Shown: positions 18,301 to 27,035, counted from the stretch's first letter. The stretch: 64,000 bases of DNA from JAJEFO01 sp965214325 (GCA_965214325.1 CBDCBG010000006.1:4216001-4280000), one strand, 5' to 3'. The notes: generated by a model not told the origin, from the letters alone. Program-made: numbers and translations.

Positions 18301-18782
18301 GCCGCGAACGGCTGCTTGCCGCGTTCGAGCAGGTGAACTCGAACTTTTCGGCCTTGTTCATGCACTTGTTTGGAGGCGGAAAGGCCAGGCTGGCGATGGT
18401 CGAATCGGACGATCCGCTGGATGCCGGCCTGGAGATCCTTTGCCAGCCGCCCGGCAAGAAGCTCTCGACGCTGTCGCTTCTTTCCGGCGGCGAGCAGACG
18501 CTGACTGCGATCGCCCTGATCTTCGCCGTGTTCCTTGCCAATCCTGCGCCGATCTGCGTGTTGGACGAGGTCGATGCGCCTCTTGACGACGCAAACGTCG
18601 CGCGCTTCTGCGATCTGCTGGACGAAATGTGCCGTCGAACAGACACACGCTTCCTGATCATCTCCCACCATGCGGTGACGATGTCCAGGATGGACCGGCT
18701 CTTTGGCGTGACCATGGGCGAGCAGGGCGTGAGCCAGCTCGTGTCGGTCGATCTGAAAGCGGCGGAATCACTGGTGGCCTGA
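15327..18782 (+). CDS. smc: Chromosome segregation protein SMC
   Basis: Structural maintenance of chromosomes ATPase of 1151 residues, the full family length. The N-terminus has FKSF and Walker A in GPNGCGKSN (about 32-40). Long coiled coils rich in Ala, Glu and Arg follow on both sides of a hinge (about 505-640, including TPGYEKAIGAAF and GAGEVLSAAA). The C-terminus has the ABC signature LLSGGEQ and Walker B in ICVLDEVDAPLDD. It acts with ScpA and ScpB to compact and segregate the chromosome. The ATG follows about 145 bases of upstream region shared with the divergent dehydratase gene. A core housekeeping gene with no sign of damage. Confidence 0.98.
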   Translation: MRFKRLRLSGFKSFVDPTDLIIADGLTGIVGPNGCGKSNLLEALRWVMGESRPTAMRGGGMDDVIFGGASTRPPRNSADVTLVLDNSERTAPTGFNSTDTLEVVRRITREAGSAFKVNAKDVRARDVQMLFADASTGAHSPALVRQGQIAELVNAKPKSRRRVLEEAAGISGLYQRRHEAELKLAGAETNLGRINDVIEQLASQLAALARQARQAKRYREVSKQLRQAEGLLLYLRWKEADRARTVAETALAEDSRIASEAERLARAAVDERANAEVALPPRREEAASAAAALARLQHRAESLDEQEIRAAEAVETLGSRIAQLARDADREAGLDRDAVETLRALDEEEAALVNAGKGHADAVAAAGTEAQDAARVLQDRETEGSQLTEDVARLVARHQSAERLAQDARTTLERSEAAETLSRSDAEAARKELAEAATAHATAMASRGAAQTEAAAAEKALFDADDARDLAQGKEAVARASRSAAEGEVKALQSEVAALESLVDDDRSGESEVVDQLSVTPGYEKAIGAAFADDLRAPEVEGDAVSGWVVLRDYETSPSLPGSVEPLTDHVNVPPVLARRLSQIGLVEPADAVRLQEDLKPGQRLVSKGGGLWRWDGFRAGAGEVLSAAALRMERLNRLTHLGGEHDAATARAKTASRAYEELQSELDALMAHADEAREARLAADRALTEASRAASRFEAGRDMAESKCESAELAVSRHRHEASAARERLAQAEKALAELGDLEELRAEAEERKGGVEEARRNLVACRSSLEELKRQDEARERRLAEIGDLRGTWKDRLRNAKARVSELAERRATSEAELQEAKGAPDRIAEERNALADKLDAAEEGRRAAADALAGAETVERNAKEAEREAERKASEARERRAASDARLEAAREALAWAEERIAEEQQTTPEALLETLDAEPERMQAADRIEAEVTRLRRARDALGAVNLRAEEDASEVEEEHGNLLAERNDLEEAIRKLRSGIGSLNKEGRERLLAAFEQVNSNFSALFMHLFGGGKARLAMVESDDPLDAGLEILCQPPGKKLSTLSLLSGGEQTLTAIALIFAVFLANPAPICVLDEVDAPLDDANVARFCDLLDEMCRRTDTRFLIISHHAVTMSRMDRLFGVTMGEQGVSQLVSVDLKAAESLVA

Positions 18783-18867
18783 GCGGCGGGAGCATGCCGC
18801 CCGGAACCTGCAAGTCATGGTTTCCGGGCCGAGCGGGATCGCCCGGGTAAAGATTGACAGAACTGGC

Positions 18868-19425
18868 CTACGCGGCCTTCCACTTGATGGAACACCCGGT
18901 CGAACGTGTCTGATCCCGCGGCCCCTTGCCGGTCGAGGCCACGTCCCGCATCGCTTCGAACAGGTCGCGCCGGAGATCCTGCGGCCCAGGGCGGCTGCCG
19001 GAGGCGTCGAGCCTTCCCCTGTACTGCAGTTCCAGATCGGCATTGAAACCGAAAAAGTCCGGGGTGCAGACGGCGCCATAGGCATGCGCGACGTCCTGGT
19101 CCTCGTCATGCAGGTAGGGGAACGGGAAGCCACGCCCTTCGGCCAGCCGCTTCATGTTGTCGAAACTGTCTGCCGGATAGGTGATCGCGTCATTCGAGCA
19201 AATCGCTGCCACGCCGACGCCAAGCGGCTGCAGGTCACGCGCGTCCCTGATCATGCGGTCAAGCACCGCAAGAACGTAAGGGCAATGGTTGCAAATGAAC
19301 ATGACGAGCGCGCCCTTCGGGCCCGCGATGTCGGAAAGGGCAAGAACACGTCCATCTGTGGCTGGCAGCGAGAAGGCCGGCGCCTTCCAGCCAACGTCGC
19401 AGACCGGTGTTGATGCAGCTGCCAT
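18868..19425 (-). CDS. Thioredoxin-like/AhpC-TSA family protein
   Basis: A 185-residue thioredoxin-fold protein of the redoxin type. It has a C-N-H-C-P-Y sequence (about 45-50), a C-x-x-C-P variant of the active site, and a later CTPDFFGF segment with the cis-Pro region. Proteins of this kind are thiol-disulfide oxidoreductases or peroxidases. It lacks a signal peptide, so it is probably cytoplasmic. It starts three bases after the rpe stop and is likely co-transcribed with it. The precise partner is not known. Confidence 0.85.
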   Translation of the reverse strand: MAAASTPVCDVGWKAPAFSLPATDGRVLALSDIAGPKGALVMFICNHCPYVLAVLDRMIRDARDLQPLGVGVAAICSNDAITYPADSFDNMKRLAEGRGFPFPYLHDEDQDVAHAYGAVCTPDFFGFNADLELQYRGRLDASGSRPGPQDLRRDLFEAMRDVASTGKGPRDQTRSTGCSIKWKAA

Positions 19426-19428
19426 GGA

Positions 19429-20124
19429 TCAATCTCCCTGTGCGTTTTCCGCCGCGTCACGAAGTGCGCGGATGTTTTCGCCATACGCTCTCGGCTTCGC
19501 AGCCGTTCCGTCCCTGAACACCGAGGAGCCGGCCACAAGCACGTCTGCTCCCGCATCGGCAACGAGGCGTGCGGTCCGCCGGTCGACTCCTCCGTCCACC
19601 TCGACATGGATGTTGCGGTCGCCAATCATGGCGCGAAGCCGCCTGATCTGGTCCAGTTGGGTTCCGATGAATGCCTGGCCTCCGAAACCGGGATTGACGG
19701 TCATTACGCAAACCAGGTCGCAGAGGTCGAGCAATGGCGCCGCCGCCTCCACGGGCGTTCCGGGATTGAGCGCCAGGCCCGACTTCAATCCGGCATTTCG
19801 GATCGCCTGAAGCGTGCGGTGCGTGTGCGGTCCGGCCTCGAGATGCGCCGTCAACATGTCCGCGCCCGCTCGCGCGAACGCGTCGATGTAGGGGTCTACC
19901 GGCGCTATCATCAGGTGCACGTCCATGACGGTCCGGACATGCTTGCGGATTGCCTTCACGATCGGCGGGCCGAAGGTGAGATTGGGCACGAAATGCCCGT
20001 CCATCACGTCCACGTGGACCCAGTCGGCGCCCTCCGCCTCGATCGCTTCGATCTCCCGTCCGAAATCGGCGAAATCTGCCGCCAGGATTGACGGAGCGAT
20101 CTTTATCGAGCGGTCGAATTCCAT
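19429..20124 (-). CDS. rpe: Ribulose-phosphate 3-epimerase
   Basis: TIM-barrel epimerase interconverting ribulose 5-phosphate and xylulose 5-phosphate in the pentose phosphate and Calvin pathways. Of the 231 residues the diagnostic ones are visible: APSILAADFADFG at the N-terminus, HVDVMDGHFVPNLTFGP with catalytic Asp and His, MTVNPGFGGQ in the middle, and VEVDGGV near the C-terminus with the second catalytic Asp. ATG 20124 was chosen because the upstream open part is not conserved. It forms a unit with the redoxin gene downstream. Confidence 0.97.
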   Translation of the reverse strand: MEFDRSIKIAPSILAADFADFGREIEAIEAEGADWVHVDVMDGHFVPNLTFGPPIVKAIRKHVRTVMDVHLMIAPVDPYIDAFARAGADMLTAHLEAGPHTHRTLQAIRNAGLKSGLALNPGTPVEAAAPLLDLCDLVCVMTVNPGFGGQAFIGTQLDQIRRLRAMIGDRNIHVEVDGGVDRRTARLVADAGADVLVAGSSVFRDGTAAKPRAYGENIRALRDAAENAQGD

Positions 20125-20249
20125 GACCGGGTTATCAGGGAATTCCGATTCCGGGGAAAGCGGAAAATGGGCAGGTCTCGGGTTCCATCCCGCCCCGGTG
20201 TCGCGCTGCCACAGGGGCATGGGTTGCAAGGGCGGTTGGCTTGGCGTCG

Positions 20250-21356
20250 CTACCGAACCTGTTCCTTGCGGACCTCTTTCGGGTCGGCGGCGCGATCCGG
20301 CGCCTGGTCAAGTTCCCGGCTTCTTGTAAGGCGCCCGGTGTGGAATTCTGGCGGGATCGAATCCACGCCGTCCAGCACCAGGTCCAGAATGGTCTCCGCA
20401 ACCTTCGGCGCGACACCGAAGCCGATCTTGAAGCCGCCGTTGGCGACATGGTGGCCGGCTCGCCCGGGCCATGGCCCGAGCAGTGGCATCCTGCTGACGC
20501 AGCGCGGCCGAACCCCCGCCCAGCGCTCCATGACCACGGCTCCGGTCAGGGCCGGCATGATCTTTCCTGCACGACAAATGACGTCGTCAAGGAGGTCGTC
20601 CGTCGTGGTCGGTGCCACGAAGTCTCGCTCCGAGGTCGAACCGATCGCCAGCGTGCCGTTGAGATGAGGCACGACGTGAATGCCATTGGCGAATATCTGC
20701 GGCCGCCCGCCCGCGTCGTGGCGAATGAGTGCGGCCTGTCCCTTCACGCCATTGCCGACCGGTCGGCCCAGAACGGCACCGAGTTCCACGAGCCCCTGCC
20801 AGCCAGTCGCCCAGATGACCGGCCCCTGATCGGGCTTCTCGGCAACGATTTCCCCTCCGCTCGCCTGTATTGCCGTCGCAAGGCTCCGAATTGAGGCGCG
20901 CGGGTGAACGATTGCCGACAAGTTGTCGTGAACGAGCAGTCCGGTGGGAGAGGGCGGGGCCCAATCGCCAGCCGCCCGTGCATCGATGACTTCCCACAAT
21001 GCGCTAGCGCCCCAGCTGGACAGCGCGGCGCCGGCGCGATCGCGGGCGATTGCGATGTCGCGTTCGCGCATCAATGGCTGCAGCCGGCCCACGCGGGCGA
21101 AACCGGAGGAGACGCCTGAAGCCGCATCGACTCCTTCCCAGAATTTCCGGGTCTCGAGAAGGCTCTCAAGCTGAAACTGCTTCAACGCGTTCCAGGGATC
21201 GGGCACGTGCGGCTGGAGTGCGCCGACAAGCCCTCCCGACGCGCCGGAGCCGGGGCCGTTCCGGTCGATGACCCGAACCCGTGCGCCGCGCTGCAGGGCC
21301 TTCCACGCGATGGAGAGCCCGAAGATGCCGGCTCCCCGCACCGTCACATCGACCAT
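20250..21356 (-). CDS. FAD-dependent oxidoreductase (DAO family)
   Basis: A 368-residue glycine-oxidase-like flavoprotein. The N-terminal dinucleotide motif is G-A-G-I-F-G-L-S, and the C-terminal RWAGVRPRC plus NGGFKIGFGVAPKVAE match the D-amino-acid oxidase fold. It is divergent from mnmD, with under 70 bases between the starts. In enterobacteria the MnmC protein fuses an MnmD-type methyltransferase to an FAD oxidase, so this gene may be the separate oxidase half. A role as glycine oxidase (ThiO) or another amine oxidase cannot be excluded. ATG 21356 is used; a TTG two codons earlier has a better placed G-rich ribosome site. Confidence 0.85.
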   Translation of the reverse strand: MVDVTVRGAGIFGLSIAWKALQRGARVRVIDRNGPGSGASGGLVGALQPHVPDPWNALKQFQLESLLETRKFWEGVDAASGVSSGFARVGRLQPLMRERDIAIARDRAGAALSSWGASALWEVIDARAAGDWAPPSPTGLLVHDNLSAIVHPRASIRSLATAIQASGGEIVAEKPDQGPVIWATGWQGLVELGAVLGRPVGNGVKGQAALIRHDAGGRPQIFANGIHVVPHLNGTLAIGSTSERDFVAPTTTDDLLDDVICRAGKIMPALTGAVVMERWAGVRPRCVSRMPLLGPWPGRAGHHVANGGFKIGFGVAPKVAETILDLVLDGVDSIPPEFHTGRLTRSRELDQAPDRAADPKEVRKEQVR

Positions 21357-21416
21357 TGCCAAGGCACCCCCCCGTTGTCACTGTCGCCGCGGAACGGAGC
21401 AATTGTAGGGAATGGC

Positions 21417-22085
21417 TTGCCGGACGACCAGCATCCCGACCTCGTGTGGCAGGGCGACGTGCCCGTCGCGTCGCGCTTTCGCGATCCGTACTATTCGCTG
21501 GATGGCGGGCTTGCCGAAGCCAGGCATGTCTTTCTCGCGGGCAACGGCCTTCCCGATCGGTTCGTGCCGGGCTTTCACGTTGCCGAACTCGGATTCGGAA
21601 CCGGCCTCAATGCCTTGGCGGCATGGGTCATGTGGCGCGACTCCGGAGTGGCCGGGTCGTTGCGGTTCACGTCATTCGAACTCTTTCCGATGGCGCCTGC
21701 CGACATGTCCAGGGCCCTGTCGGCCTTTCCGGAGATCTCTGACCTGGCGACGCCGCTCGTGGCCGCCCTGGAGTCGGCCGTGCAAGAGTTCGTCGCCGAC
21801 GGCCTGCACTTGAAGATAGTCTTGGGAGATGCCCGCAAGACCCTTGCGCGCTGGGAAGGCGCCGCGGACGCATGGTTTCTCGACGGATTCGCGCCGGCAC
21901 GGAATCCAGAGCTTTGGACGCCAGGTCTCCTGCGTCAGGTCGCGCTCCACACCCGGCCCGGAGGTACCGTTGCGACCTACAGCGCCGCCAAGGCCGTGCG
22001 CACGGGCCTCGCAAGTGCCGGCTTCATGGTTGAGCGCCTGTCCGGATTCGGTCGCAAGCGTCACATGACGGTCGCCCGCTCGTGA
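21417..22085 (+). CDS. mnmD: tRNA 5-methylaminomethyl-2-thiouridine methyltransferase MnmD
   Basis: SAM-dependent methyltransferase that completes mnm5s2U at the wobble position of several tRNAs. Landmarks are FRDPYYSLDGGLAEARHVFL, then the SAM-binding AELGFGTGLN (motif I), and DAWFLDGFAPARNPELW. No ATG fits the conserved N-terminus. TTG 21417, preceded by AGGGA at good spacing, gives 222 residues, the usual length for stand-alone MnmD. Its stop overlaps the GTG start of the exporter gene. The divergent FAD gene may supply the partner oxidase activity. Confidence 0.9.
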   Translation: MPDDQHPDLVWQGDVPVASRFRDPYYSLDGGLAEARHVFLAGNGLPDRFVPGFHVAELGFGTGLNALAAWVMWRDSGVAGSLRFTSFELFPMAPADMSRALSAFPEISDLATPLVAALESAVQEFVADGLHLKIVLGDARKTLARWEGAADAWFLDGFAPARNPELWTPGLLRQVALHTRPGGTVATYSAAKAVRTGLASAGFMVERLSGFGRKRHMTVARS

Positions 22086-22957
22086 CAGTGCAATCGAACC
22101 GGGACGGCATCCTGCTGATGATCGCGACGACGTTCCTGTTCGCCGTGCAGGACGGCATCTCGCAGCACTTGGCCGTGACATACAACACCTTCATGGTGGT
22201 GATGATCCGGTACTGGTTCTTTGCCGCCTTTGTCGTTGCCGTTGCCGCACGCCGGTCCGGAGGCGTGCGTGCGGCGGCGGCGACATCCCAACCGGTGCTC
22301 CAGGCATTCCGGGCCCTCCTGCTTGCGGGGGAGATCTGCCTGACCGTGTTCAGCTTCACGCTTCTGGGGCTGGTTGAAAGCCATGCAATTTTTGCCATGT
22401 ATCCCCTGATCGTGATCGCGCTTGCAGGGCCGCTGCTCGGGGAACGGGCCGGATGGCGGCGATGGCTTGCCGTCCTTGCAGGCCTCTTCGGCATGCTCAT
22501 CATTCTGCAGCCCGGTACCGGCATGTTCAGGTCGGTCGCGGTCATTCCGCTCGTTTCGGCCTTCATGTTTGCGCTATACGCGTTGACGACCCGCTATGCC
22601 GCGCGGCGGGACGACACTGCGACGTCCTTCTTCTGGACGGGGGTCATCGGAGCCTTGGCCATGACGTTCGCGGGCCTGCCGAACTGGGAATGGATGATGC
22701 CCGGCGATTGGCTGTGGATGCTGGCACTCTGCATGACCGGCGCCGCCGGACATTGGCTCTTGATCCGCTGCTACGAGTTGGCCGAGGCCGGTGCCGTGCA
22801 ACCCTTCGCCTACTTTCACCAGGTCTTTGCGGCGCTCGTCGGGATCGTCGTGTTTCGCGAGGCACTGAGGGCAAACGTAGCACTCGGGGCCACGGTCATC
22901 CTTGCAGCGGGCGTGTTCGCGCTTTGGCGCGCGCATGTCCAGGGGCGGGCCGACTAG
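22082..22957 (+). CDS. EamA/DMT-family membrane transporter
   Basis: Drug/metabolite transporter superfamily protein of 291 residues with about ten membrane spans and two EamA repeats. The first begins DGILLMIATTFLFAVQDG and the second includes FMFALYALTTRYAARRD. Acidic and Arg/Gly loops follow the usual pattern. The GTG start overlaps the mnmD stop. Substrates of such carriers, often exported metabolites, cannot be predicted. Confidence 0.9.
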   Translation: MTVQSNRDGILLMIATTFLFAVQDGISQHLAVTYNTFMVVMIRYWFFAAFVVAVAARRSGGVRAAAATSQPVLQAFRALLLAGEICLTVFSFTLLGLVESHAIFAMYPLIVIALAGPLLGERAGWRRWLAVLAGLFGMLIILQPGTGMFRSVAVIPLVSAFMFALYALTTRYAARRDDTATSFFWTGVIGALAMTFAGLPNWEWMMPGDWLWMLALCMTGAAGHWLLIRCYELAEAGAVQPFAYFHQVFAALVGIVVFREALRANVALGATVILAAGVFALWRAHVQGRAD

Positions 22958-23032
22958 CGCGCCGCCTCAATCCGGGCATGGCCAACGGGCCCTGGAAGGC
23001 ATCGCCGCAGGATGACCTTGACGCAGGACCAG

Positions 23033-23662
23033 TCAGCCGGTTCCGTTAAGTGCTGCAACGAGCCGGTCCACATCGCCGCCCTGCCCGTCAAGCAGGGCGC
23101 CTATCTCGACCCGTTCGGACTTCAGCAGGCTGATGCCCTCGATAAGGATGTCGATGAAAAGGATCCTTCCCGAGCGGTCCGAAACCACAAAGCTCATCGC
23201 CAACGGTTCCCGGTCTCTCAGTCTTGCGATCGCGCGAACTTCGTGGACCCTGTTCCTCTTGTGCGTTTCGGTCACCTCGATGACACCGCCCTTGAATTCG
23301 CGGAAACGCTTTCCGTACTTCCGTGCAATGTAACTCGTAAACGCGGCGGTGAAGGCGCGAAGCTGCTTCGGCGAAGCGGTTCGAGCAGGCGGCCCGAGCG
23401 CGGAGCGCGCAATTGCCTGGACATCCGCATAGTTGGCAAAGATCTTCTCGAATTCCTTCAACGCGGCCTGAACCGGCATTCCCGAGTTGATGACCCGATG
23501 AATGTCGTCGACCACGGCGTCGATGAGCGAGCGCGCCTCAACGCCGCTCAGCGCACGGGCTGGGGCAGCGCGGAGCACGACGGCCCCGCAGGAACCTGCG
23601 AACAGCAGGGTTCGGCGTGTCAGATCAGAATTCTTCGTAGAGCGTTTCGTATATTTCGTCAT
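23033..23662 (-). CDS. mlaC: MlaC-type phospholipid-binding protein
   Basis: Periplasmic Tgt2/MlaC family protein (about 209 residues), carrying phospholipids between outer and inner membrane in the Mla pathway. The N-terminus has basic residues followed by LLFAGSCGAVVL and A-R-A-L, a signal peptide. The body has VQAIARSALG and the F-T-x-x-F-x-x-Y-I-A-R-K-Y pattern. Its start overlaps the end of mlaA, so the two are one unit. An in-frame ATG at 23683 is an alternative; 23662 is preferred because it begins closer to the signal peptide and has a GAAGAG site. MlaDEF are not in the window. Confidence 0.85.
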   Translation of the reverse strand: MTKYTKRSTKNSDLTRRTLLFAGSCGAVVLRAAPARALSGVEARSLIDAVVDDIHRVINSGMPVQAALKEFEKIFANYADVQAIARSALGPPARTASPKQLRAFTAAFTSYIARKYGKRFREFKGGVIEVTETHKRNRVHEVRAIARLRDREPLAMSFVVSDRSGRILFIDILIEGISLLKSERVEIGALLDGQGGDVDRLVAALNGTG

Positions 23663-24395
23663 AGAGCTCTTCAAAGGGGTCATTGTCGGCCCTTTCGGGG
23701 TCCTGTTGGTTCAGCTTGAACTTCCGGTTCTGGATGTACGAGAGTCTAAGCTGTGCGTAGCTGTCTGCACTTTCGTAGAGAACGCTGTCAACCGTGTCGC
23801 CGAGCTCGTAGCGCACATTCAGCGTGGCGGAAATTGTGGAAGCCGTGGTCAGGATCGCCACGTCGCCGGAGATGTGGCTGACCGGATTTGTGGCTACGTC
23901 GACGACCAAGCCTGCAAATTCCCTTTCCGTCGAGGGTCCGGCGAAGGGCAATTCCATGTAGGCGCCTTCACGCGCGCCCCATGTCGCCAGCGTGTCTCCA
24001 AAGCCCGCCTGACGCCGTTCCAGGCCGAAGCTGCCCGTCGCCGGATCAAACAGGCCCGCCACGCCTATCGTGCTGTTGACGAGGAACCTGAAGAAGCTGT
24101 GCCCGGCGCTTTCCACGTCGCCTTGAAGGATGTGGTTCGCGACCGATTTCGGTTCATCAAGGTGCGCCGCAACATTGGACAGGCTGCGGCGCGCCGGATA
24201 CGGCACCGTCCTCCCGTAGGATTGGCTGACCGGACGGACGAGCAACCTGTCCGCGCCCTTGTTGAATGCGTGGCTCGCCCTGTTGAGCGATTCGTAAGGA
24301 TCGTGCATCGCACCTTCCTCCGTCGGCACCGAACATGCCGAAACGGCAAATGCTGCGACGGTCAGAAACGCAAAATGCGGGAATTTGAAAGGCAT
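23625..24395 (-). CDS. mlaA: MlaA/VacJ outer-membrane lipoprotein
   Basis: Outer-membrane lipoprotein that removes misplaced phospholipids from the outer leaflet and passes them to MlaC. Of 256 residues, the N-terminal MPFKFPHFAFLTVAAF leads to the lipobox A-V-S-A-C. Then comes the VacJ signature DPYESLNRASHAFN, VANHILQGD, RFLVNSTIGVAGLFDPA and TLATWG. The long upstream extension of the frame is antisense to the ridA region, so ATG 24395 is used. It is followed in overlap by mlaC. Confidence 0.95.
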   Translation of the reverse strand: MPFKFPHFAFLTVAAFAVSACSVPTEEGAMHDPYESLNRASHAFNKGADRLLVRPVSQSYGRTVPYPARRSLSNVAAHLDEPKSVANHILQGDVESAGHSFFRFLVNSTIGVAGLFDPATGSFGLERRQAGFGDTLATWGAREGAYMELPFAGPSTEREFAGLVVDVATNPVSHISGDVAILTTASTISATLNVRYELGDTVDSVLYESADSYAQLRLSYIQNRKFKLNQQDPERADNDPFEELYDEIYETLYEEF

Positions 24396-24586
24396 GCGCT
24401 GCACGATGAAACCACTGGCAATCCATATCGATCCGGTGATCAATTCTAGACTGCGTGCGGGGCAACGCAACAGAGCCGGTGCCGCAGCACACGGTTTTTT
24501 GGGCAATCCTGTTGCGCTCGGGTGACGCGGAGTGAAAATGGTTCGGAAAGGCGTGACATTCCGTCGGGCCGAATAGGGGGCAAGTG

Positions 24587-25051
24587 ATGGACGACATAGA
24601 GAAGAAGCTTCAGGAGATGGGGCTTGCATTGCCAGATGCACCGTCGCCGGCGGCAAACTACGTGCCTTTTGTCAGATCCGGAGCCCTGCTCTTCGTGTCC
24701 GGCCAAATCTCGATGGATGCAGATGGCAATCTCATCACTGGCAAGCTGGGCGCCGAACTTGACGTGGAAGCCGGTGCCGCAGCAGCCAGGCGTTGCGCAT
24801 TGTCGCTGCTCGCCCAGGTTCGTGCCGGCTGCGACGGCGATTTCGGACGCCTGGTTCGCGTCGTGAAGCTTGTGGGTTTCGTCAATTCAACGCCCGATTT
24901 CTCGGATCAGCCCAAGGTGATCAACGGTGCCTCGGACCTGCTTGTCGCCGTCTTGGGCGACGCCGGACGCCACGCGCGTTCCGCCATCAGCGCCGGAGCG
25001 CTTCCATTGAATGTGGCGGTCGAGATCGAAGGCATGTTTGAAGTGTCGTGA
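24587..25051 (+). CDS. RidA-family protein
   Basis: YjgF/YER057c/UK114 (RidA) family member of 154 residues, of the long subtype in which the protein starts with a helical DDIEKKLQEMGLALP segment. RidA enzymes deaminate reactive enamine and imine intermediates. Landmarks are YVPFVRSGALLFVSGQ and the C-terminal SAISAGALPLNVAVEIEG. The catalytic-type Arg found in archetypal RidA is not obvious, so a related role is possible. ATG 24587 directly follows an in-frame GTG. The gdpD start overlaps its end by four bases. Confidence 0.9.
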   Translation: MDDIEKKLQEMGLALPDAPSPAANYVPFVRSGALLFVSGQISMDADGNLITGKLGAELDVEAGAAAARRCALSLLAQVRAGCDGDFGRLVRVVKLVGFVNSTPDFSDQPKVINGASDLLVAVLGDAGRHARSAISAGALPLNVAVEIEGMFEVS

Positions 25052-25815
25052 AAGTTCCGTTGCCGAAGGAATTCCTGACGCGCCCGATCGCCCATCGAGC
25101 GCTGCACGACGCCCTTGACGGCCGGCCCGAAAACTCGCGCGCGGCGGTCAATGCCGCATTGGAACATGGATACGGGATCGAGATCGACGTGCAGCTCACT
25201 TCGGACGGGCGAGCGGCCGTTTTCCATGACTATTCGCTGAAGCGGATGACGGGCCGTGAAGGCGCCGTGCGCGAACGATCCATGCAGGAACTCGCTTCCA
25301 TTGCGCTCAGGCGAAGCAACGAGCCGGTCCCGGATCTCGCGGAGGTCCTGGCCTTGGTCGCGGGCAGTGTTCCGCTCCTGATCGAAATCAAGGACCAGCT
25401 TGGCACGCTCGGCCCGGATGTGGGTTCGCTCGAAGGGGCGGTCGCGATGGCGCTGGCACGCTATGACGGCCCTGCGGCGGTGATGTCCTTCAATCCGCAC
25501 AGCGTCGCGGCCATGCAGGCGCTGGCGCCCGGCGTGCCGCGTGGCCTCGTGACATGTGCCTTCCGAGGGGCGGACTGGCCGGTACCGAAGGCCAGGCGCG
25601 CCGAGCTTGCGGGAATCCCGGACTACGAGCGAACGGGGGCGTCCTTCATCAGCCACGATGTCCAGGATCTGGAATGCGCCAGAGTGCTGGCACTCAGGCA
25701 ATGCGGGACGGGTATCCTCTGCTGGACGGTTCGATCGGTCGAAGAAGAGCGCCGGGCGCGCGCCATTGCAGCCAACGTGATCTTTGAGGCGTATCTTCCC
25801 GACATTGCGGATTGA
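25048..25815 (+). CDS. Glycerophosphodiester phosphodiesterase
   Basis: GDPD-family TIM-barrel hydrolase of 255 residues releasing glycerol 3-phosphate from glycerophosphodiesters. The conserved sites are visible in order: AHRALHD, R-P-E-N-S, GIEIDVQLTSDG with the Glu-x-Asp metal pair, FHDYSLKRMTG with the catalytic His, and LLIEIKDQ. No signal peptide, so cytoplasmic. The GTG start overlaps the ridA stop as GTGA. Confidence 0.93.
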   Translation: MKVPLPKEFLTRPIAHRALHDALDGRPENSRAAVNAALEHGYGIEIDVQLTSDGRAAVFHDYSLKRMTGREGAVRERSMQELASIALRRSNEPVPDLAEVLALVAGSVPLLIEIKDQLGTLGPDVGSLEGAVAMALARYDGPAAVMSFNPHSVAAMQALAPGVPRGLVTCAFRGADWPVPKARRAELAGIPDYERTGASFISHDVQDLECARVLALRQCGTGILCWTVRSVEEERRARAIAANVIFEAYLPDIAD

Positions 25816-25850
25816 TCGCAGCTTAGGTGACGACAGGCTAGAGTGCGCCC

Positions 25851-27035
25851 ATGAACGAATCCGCCCTGGAAATCTCGACGCTGGCAAGCCTGTCGGCGAT
25901 TGCGCCGGAGGAATGGGACGCCTGCGCCAGCGCTGGGACCGCGTACGGCCTGCGCCCCGTCGATCCGTTCACGACTCACCGGTTCCTGAACTTGCTCGAG
26001 ACCAGCGGCTCTGTCGGTTCCGGCACCGGATGGCTGCCACGCCATCTTGTGGTCCGGGACAGGCATGAAGTGGTGGCGGTTGCACCGCTCTACGTGAAGG
26101 GACACAGTCAGGGCGAATACATCTTCGATCACGGCTGGGCCCATGCCTGGGAGCGGGCCGGTGGCAGATACTATCCGAAACTGCAGATTGCCGTGCCGTT
26201 CACGCCGGTCGCGGGGCGTCGACTCCTGACGCACCCCGGTTGTCGGGCGGACTGCTTTGAAGCGCTGTTGAACGGTGCAATTCATATCGCCGCCGAAAAC
26301 AGGCTTTCGTCCCTGCATGTCACGTTCTGCACGAAGGACGAGGCAACCCGTGGCCGCGAGCTCGGACTCTTTCACCGAGTGACGCAGCAATACCGATGGG
26401 CAAATGAGGGATATGAGGACTTCGACAGCTTCCTGTCGGCCCTGTCGTCGCGCAAGAGAAAGGCGATCCGGCGCGAGAGGCGCATTGCGCAGTCCTTCGG
26501 AGGCGAGATCGTGGCCCTTACTGGCGACGCAATTCAGCCCGGGCACTGGGAGGCCTTCTGGGAATTCTACCAGGACACGGGCGCGCGCAAATGGGGCAGG
26601 CCGTACCTGACCCGCGCCTTTTTCGACCAGGCACAAGAGCGACTTGCCAACGACATTCTGCTGATCCTGGCGACCCGGGACGGTTGTCCCGTTGCGGGCG
26701 CGTTGAACTTCCTGGGAAGTGAGACGGTCTTCGGCCGCTACTGGGGCGCAATCGAGCATCACGACTGCCTGCACTTCGAACTCTGCTACTATCAGGCAAT
26801 TGACTATGCGATTGCCCACGGGCTTGGCTCGGTCGAAGCCGGCGCACAGGGTGACCACAAGCTGGCGAGAGGATATCTTCCAACGGAGACGCACTCGCTG
26901 CATTGGGTGGCGGATTCGGGGTTCGCCCGTGCGGTGGAGGAGTATCTTGATGCGGAACGGGCCGCGGTTGACGAAGACATCGAGGTGATCACGCGCTACG
27001 GCCCGTTTCGGAAAGTCGAGGAGGAACCGGAATGA
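25851..27035 (+). CDS. GNAT/FemAB-like acyltransferase (DUF482 family)
   Basis: A 394-residue protein of the DUF482 group, often called peptidogalycan biosynthesis protein, with a GNAT-like acyltransferase fold. Seen features include the hydrophilic LSSRKRKAIRRERRIA stretch (about 200-216), typical of this group, and the C-terminal ARGYLPTETHSLHW. Function is not established in the family; links to cell-envelope or amino-acid acyl transfer are inferred. It overlaps phhB by four bases, ATGA. Confidence 0.85.
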   Translation: MNESALEISTLASLSAIAPEEWDACASAGTAYGLRPVDPFTTHRFLNLLETSGSVGSGTGWLPRHLVVRDRHEVVAVAPLYVKGHSQGEYIFDHGWAHAWERAGGRYYPKLQIAVPFTPVAGRRLLTHPGCRADCFEALLNGAIHIAAENRLSSLHVTFCTKDEATRGRELGLFHRVTQQYRWANEGYEDFDSFLSALSSRKRKAIRRERRIAQSFGGEIVALTGDAIQPGHWEAFWEFYQDTGARKWGRPYLTRAFFDQAQERLANDILLILATRDGCPVAGALNFLGSETVFGRYWGAIEHHDCLHFELCYYQAIDYAIAHGLGSVEAGAQGDHKLARGYLPTETHSLHWVADSGFARAVEEYLDAERAAVDEDIEVITRYGPFRKVEEEPE

